Shown here piece by piece: positions 62,443 through 64,000 of a stretch of 64,000 bases of DNA. This DNA is from Eubacterium sp. An11 (GTDB lineage Bacteria; Bacillota; Clostridia; Lachnospirales; Lachnospiraceae), in the NCBI RefSeq assembly GCF_002161065.1, contig NZ_NFLV01000005.1, forward strand, positions 1 through 64,000, read 5' to 3'. How positions within the stretch are numbered: the first letter of the stretch is position 1; each line of letters opens with the position of its first letter. Position numbers and translations under genes: made by a program. The notes below the pieces were generated by a model, which did not search any database, was not told the origin of the DNA, and was given only the letters and a program-made list of their open reading frames with translations.

Positions 62443-63720
62443 TTACTGTGCTTCCCCGGCTGCCGATGTGGCCGCTGCCGCTTCTGTAGATGCCGCTGTA
62501 TCCGCTGCACCGGCTGCTGTCGTGGTCTCCGTGGACGCTGCCGTGGTATCGGCTGCTCCGGCCGCTGTCGTAGTTTCCGTGGACGCTGCTGTGGTATCGG
62601 CTGCTCCGGCCGCTGTGGCTGTCTGTGCCGGAGCTGTCTCTGTGGCAGCTTCTGTGGCTGTGCTTTCTTCTGTGTGAAGCACCAGCTCTGCCCACAGTTC
62701 CTGGTTCACGTCTTCATCGTAATTCCATTCTGCCTCCAGGTCTTTGGTCCATCCGTCATAAACTTCGGAGAACTTCGTCTGCTGACGCTCAGAGATGATG
62801 GACTGCCGGTTGCTTTCGGTGGCATCGGCGTCGGTGTACGCATCCAGTCTTGCGATGACATAGCCGTTATCACATTCCTGCACTTCCTGGGTGATGTCGC
62901 CGTCTTTCATGGTGGCCAGCAGCTTCTCAAAGGCTTCGCCTTCCTCGGATTCTCCGGCTGCGAAAGTTTCTGAAGTATTGGTGTAGTTCTGCTCTTTGGC
63001 AATATCTGCTATATCAGTTCCGGACTGCAGTTTTGCCAGAGCCGCCTGGGCTGTGGATAATACCTGCGCCTTCTCTTCATCGCTCATGTCCACAGTATTT
63101 CCCTCATCGTCTGTGGTGGTCGTGGCAAATACCACACGGGAGATGGTAGTCTCTCTTGCCTCATCGTCACTGACGTTCGTGTCGGTATCCTTGACCATAT
63201 ATTCCTGCACCTTGGCCGCCAGCGCATTTTCCTCGTAGATCTCTGTCATATCATCTTTATCGGCGCCGCACTCTGCCAGAATCTCCGCTCCGGATTCATC
63301 TTTGGCGAAGGCTTCCGCATATTCTTCACACTGTTTTTCTTCATCCTCACTCAAAGAAGCTCCCGCTTCCTCAGCGTGATTATTCAGAACGATAATCTGT
63401 TTGATGCGGGCGATGATCTGTTCTTTGGCGTAGTCTTCAAAAGTCTGCGCATTTCCTTCATCGTCGGTCCCCATATCCATGGTCCAGAAATTATCCCCGA
63501 AATAAGAAGAATAAGAAGCCTCGTACTGAGCCGCTGTCATTTTTCCGTAAATCCACGCTTTTTTCAGGGGAACATCCACCCCGTCATAGGTGAACAGCGT
63601 CTCATTTCCATTCTGTGTAACTTCCCCTTTTCCGCCGGAATTGCCGCAGCCGGTCATGGTGCCTATGGCAAGAACAAGACCCATGGCCGCAGCCGCCAGG
63701 CGTTTTGTACCGTGTTTCAT
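62443..63720 (-). CDS. PrsA/SurA-like peptidyl-prolyl isomerase lipoprotein
   Basis: A 425-aa exported protein. A signal peptide ends in the lipobox GTMTGCGN with the lipid-bearing cysteine at position 25. A SurA-N-like helical region follows, and a parvulin-like segment (KDGDITQEVQECDNGYVIARLDAYTD) near residues 280-310. The last 70 residues are an Ala/Thr-rich tail with 16-residue repeats (TAAGAADTTAASTETT). It probably helps secreted proteins fold outside the membrane. GGAGG precedes the ATG and a TTGACC-N17-TACAAT promoter lies about 95 bp upstream. Confidence 0.85.
   Translation of the reverse strand: MKHGTKRLAAAAMGLVLAIGTMTGCGNSGGKGEVTQNGNETLFTYDGVDVPLKKAWIYGKMTAAQYEASYSSYFGDNFWTMDMGTDDEGNAQTFEDYAKEQIIARIKQIIVLNNHAEEAGASLSEDEEKQCEEYAEAFAKDESGAEILAECGADKDDMTEIYEENALAAKVQEYMVKDTDTNVSDDEARETTISRVVFATTTTDDEGNTVDMSDEEKAQVLSTAQAALAKLQSGTDIADIAKEQNYTNTSETFAAGESEEGEAFEKLLATMKDGDITQEVQECDNGYVIARLDAYTDADATESNRQSIISERQQTKFSEVYDGWTKDLEAEWNYDEDVNQELWAELVLHTEESTATEAATETAPAQTATAAGAADTTAASTETTTAAGAADTTAASTETTTAAGAADTAASTEAAAATSAAGEAQ
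62490..62620. repeat. 48-bp tandem repeats in the foldase tail
   Basis: Two and a half in-frame copies of a 48-bp unit encode TAAGAADTTAASTETT, a flexible Ala/Thr-rich linker or wall-spanning tail. Such repeats vary in copy number between strains by slippage. Confidence 0.75.
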
Positions 63721-63774
63721 TGCTTACCTCCTGTATTTCCTTTTATTTTGACACGAAATCAAAAATCTGTATTT

Positions 63775-63840
63775 ATAAAACGAATATCTCTGTTCGTTTT
63801 ATTTCTCCTGTATTGTACAATATTTCTATAATATGGTCAA
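63775..63840 (-). promoter_or_regulatory. promoter and leader hairpin of the foldase gene
   Basis: TTGACC (63835-63840), 17-bp spacer and TACAAT (63812-63817) on the minus strand. In the leader, ATAAAACGAA pairs with TTCGTTTTAT (63775-63802), a perfect 10-bp stem that could block or stabilise the leader. Confidence 0.65.
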
Positions 63841-63886
63841 AAGATATTTGTCCTATGGGACTTTCTGTCCGGCCGCACCGCATCGC

Positions 63887-64000
63887 TCACCGTTCCAGCA
63901 ATCCGTCAATGCGGGCGATGATCTCTTTGACTCTCGTCAGAAGATCTTTTTTCGGAATCTCCCCCGGATCATAGACGAAAACCGGATTGGTTTCCGGACG
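63887..64000 (-). CDS. C-terminal end of an unidentified protein (runs off the window)
   Basis: The minus strand is open from the window edge to TGA 63887-63889, ending ...PGEIPKKDLLTRVKEIIARIDGLLER. The amphipathic helix-rich end and RVKEIIARID pattern look like real coding sequence, but 37 residues are not enough to name the family. About 45 bp separate its stop from the promoter of the foldase gene. Confidence 0.6.
   Translation of the reverse strand, partial: RPETNPVFVYDPGEIPKKDLLTRVKEIIARIDGLLER

Overview
The window looks like a chromosomal segment of an anaerobic, low-to-medium GC Firmicute, most likely a gut Lachnospiraceae-type clostridium. Supporting signs are strong AGGAGG-type ribosome binding sites, sigma-A promoters close to TTGACA-N17-TATAAT, a Gram-positive style polysaccharide locus, and the mix of household genes (citrate synthase with a MarR regulator, M17 aminopeptidase, formamidase). 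The species cannot be named from sequence alone.

Positions 1-41.7 kb hold one very large surface-polysaccharide locus, almost all on the minus strand. Read in the direction of transcription it starts at a promoter near 41.8 kb with rmlA and rmlB, then a 199-bp palindromic insertion, rmlD, a DUF1972 rhamnosyltransferase, rmlC, a Wzz-like protein, several glycosyltransferases including a Stealth-type sugar-phosphate transferase and a galactofuranosyltransferase-like protein, Wzy, Wzx, UDP-galactopyranose mutase and a second RmlA-family protein. After a terminator and a fresh promoter (24.7-24.8 kb) come the polyprenyl-phosphate sugar transferase, glmS, an acyltransferase, an MBOAT plus DHHW O-acetylation pair and three membrane proteins or transferases of GT-C/GtrB type. 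After another hairpin (12.64 kb) comes a less familiar cassette (3.2-12.6 kb): FAD oxidoreductase, GT2, atypical SDR, 976-aa membrane protein, TIM-barrel isomerase, GT2, two four-helix EamA/SMR half-transporters and an acyltransferase. The left edge holds fragments of IS256, IS21 and probably IS66 transposases and a frameshifted DUF6020-like gene. The locus should make a wall-linked polymer containing rhamnose, galactofuranose and phosphodiester groups, with O-acetyl decoration and perhaps extra side sugars.

Positions 41.8-64 kb are visibly richer in G+C and hold mostly core genes: a secreted beta-propeller-like protein with a TagF-like glycerophosphotransferase, mazG, a fructose-6-phosphate aldolase-type transaldolase, a citrate synthase-marR operon with a consensus promoter and operator-like dyads, an M17 aminopeptidase, an M14 carboxypeptidase, a membrane Mrr-type nuclease, a single-chain MtnK-MtnA fusion for methylthioribose salvage, a CBS protein coupled to an RsmF-type rRNA methyltransferase, a DUF3783 protein, a LysR regulator beside a formamidase, and a PrsA-like lipoprotein foldase.

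The most unusual item is an apparent non-coding transcription unit at 52.35-53.07 kb (minus strand). It has a perfect TTGACA-N17-TATAAT promoter, a hairpin terminator about 650 nt downstream, no convincing ORF, and an approximately 53-55 bp tandem repeat whose core (AGGAGGTACAGACCACC) carries a full Shine-Dalgarno sequence. Second is an approximately 600-bp non-coding element at 58.9-59.5 kb bounded by 17-bp inverted repeats and filled with long hairpins.
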